A stretch of DNA of 16,013 nt from NCBI GenBank assembly GCA_002387735.1, contig DGKJ01000081.1, forward strand, positions 6,895-22,907, given 5' to 3'. Of this stretch, positions 15,074 to 16,013 are shown one piece after another (positions within the stretch are counted from its first letter, which is position 1; every line of letters begins with the position of its first letter). The translations under genes and the position numbers were made by a program. The notes under the pieces are model-generated. The model worked only from the letters and a program-made list of their open reading frames with translations, made no database searches and was not told where the DNA came from. The DNA comes from Bacteriovoracaceae bacterium UBA4573. GTDB lineage: Bacteria; Bdellovibrionota; UBA1018; UBA923.

Positions 15074-16012
15074 CTATTGGCAGTTTTTCTGACTCGCATT
15101 TAATTCTTTTACGATAAAACTTCCGAGCGCATCGCAAAAACCTGTTTCCGTTTCGAAGTAATACGGAACTTTGTTTAAATAGGAATTAAGTTTTTCTTTA
15201 GGAAGCGTTTCGTACTGCAACACTGTTTTAAGAATAGGCTCTGTAGCAAATCTCAAGTCAAACTTAGACTCGATACTGTACAATTGATAATTCCAATACT
15301 TGGTCGATCCAACAACAGCAGACTTGTTTCCGCGTATTCTGTATTCTGCAGTTATAGCTAAAGAGTCCCGTGGCACAAACTCGGGCAAACTACCGTCTTC
15401 GGTTCGAGGAACCCGCAGCACCACCTCCACTCTAAATGGGGCTTCGGAATCAAGTTTTTCCCGAAGTTCCGTTTCCGCTGCACTTTCGGTTCCTTGCCAA
15501 TCCATTTCTTTCTTCTGGGCCTCACGACAAATCAAAACGAAAACGACCTGATTAACCGAACTGAACTGACTCGCATAGCCACGGAAACTTCCCTTTAAAA
15601 GACCACAGTATACTGCCGGTTTATCGCTACCAAAAACCTTCGAACTCAGTAAATAAGCAAGGTCCGAGAAGCCGCTCGCTTCCTTCTCTTCAGCTCGTTG
15701 CACCATTGCATCCATCCCACTGAGATTATCTGGTAGCGGCGAGAGTACACTAGCCGAACGCGTGAAGCTTTGAGCGTACTTGCTATAGAGTCGTTCATAA
15801 AAAGAAAGCGCTTCTTCACTGTGAAGGAGCAACACCACCTTCTCGATGTCACGCCGGGTTGCCAGACCTTTTTTTGAAATTCGAAACCGATCCTGAGTTA
15901 ATTTTTCGGCTATTGAATTAAACTCTGATACGCAGGAATGATTCAGTGCGTTACGAATACTATCGAATTCACACTCTTCGCGGTCAGATATTACGCCCGT
16001 CCAACCTTCGTG
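15074..16012 (-). CDS. Unrecognised protein, N-terminus beyond the window
   Basis: The minus-strand frame is open from the window edge (codon at 16010-16012) to a stop at 15074-15076, giving at least 312 residues. The true start is outside the window; an internal GTG at 15838 is an unlikely start because the frame continues upstream with coding-like sequence (EKLTQDRFRISKKGLATRRD). No family is recognised. The visible part is mixed alpha/beta and mostly soluble. It has a charged, helix-prone middle (REAQKKEMDWQG, then ETELREKLDSE) and several cysteines, two of them in the last 25 residues (GFCDALG and the end KNCQ). Any signal peptide would lie outside the window. It converges with the DUF2236 gene at a 15-bp gap, with no clear terminator. 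Confidence 0.65.
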   Translation of the reverse strand, partial: HEGWTGVISDREECEFDSIRNALNHSCVSEFNSIAEKLTQDRFRISKKGLATRRDIEKVVLLLHSEEALSFYERLYSKYAQSFTRSASVLSPLPDNLSGMDAMVQRAEEKEASGFSDLAYLLSSKVFGSDKPAVYCGLLKGSFRGYASQFSSVNQVVFVLICREAQKKEMDWQGTESAAETELREKLDSEAPFRVEVVLRVPRTEDGSLPEFVPRDSLAITAEYRIRGNKSAVVGSTKYWNYQLYSIESKFDLRFATEPILKTVLQYETLPKEKLNSYLNKVPYYFETETGFCDALGSFIVKELNASQKNCQ

Positions 16013-16013
16013 C

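Overview
The window looks chromosomal and comes from a Gram-negative bacterium. Several products carry signal peptides, an outer-membrane barrel-like protein is present, and there is an RND/MMPL pump with a LolA-like partner. Base composition appears close to 50% GC. The mix of a plasmid-type ParA/ParB, a fatty acyl-AMP ligase (FAAL) fusion and a secreted DUF2236 protein would suit a Bdellovibrionota or other former deltaproteobacterial lineage. That assignment is inference; no marker gene fixes it.

Layout. (1) Positions 1-1023, + strand: the C-terminal end of an unrecognised, strand-rich protein, then pdxH (vitamin B6 oxidase). (2) Positions 1103-3999: a partition-type module. parA and parB lie on the minus strand and end in a clear intrinsic terminator. 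A small secreted protein is transcribed divergently from parA. Five copies of a 16-bp palindrome, GGTCGCC-NN-GGCGACC, lie between 2956 and 3744. They sit in the ParA interdomain linker, in the parA upstream region, in the signal peptide of the small protein and in its mature part. I found no copy elsewhere in the window. These are the best candidates for a non-canonical parS centromere. (3) Positions 4006-13702, minus strand: a six-gene, tightly packed cluster of about 9.7 kb, read as Sfp-type phosphopantetheinyl transferase, LolA-like periplasmic protein, MMPL/RND exporter, FAAL-ACP-acyltransferase fusion, HAD phosphatase, outer-membrane barrel protein. (4) Positions 13937-15058, + strand: a DUF2236/MpaB-Lcp family protein with a signal peptide, divergent from the cluster. 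(5) Positions 15074-16012, minus strand: an unrecognised protein cut by the window edge.

How the cluster may work (inference): the transferase arms the ACP domain. The FAAL domain adenylates a free fatty acid and loads it on that ACP in cis. The PlsC/LPCAT-like domain passes the acyl chain to a membrane acceptor, and the HAD enzyme may remove a phosphate. The RND pump, LolA-like protein and barrel could then move the lipid across the periplasm to the outer membrane. The locus therefore reads as a self-contained lipid making-and-export system with unknown product.

The longest stretches without a gene are 13703-13936 and, with the parA start chosen here, 3269-3483. No RNA gene, insertion sequence or CRISPR array was seen.
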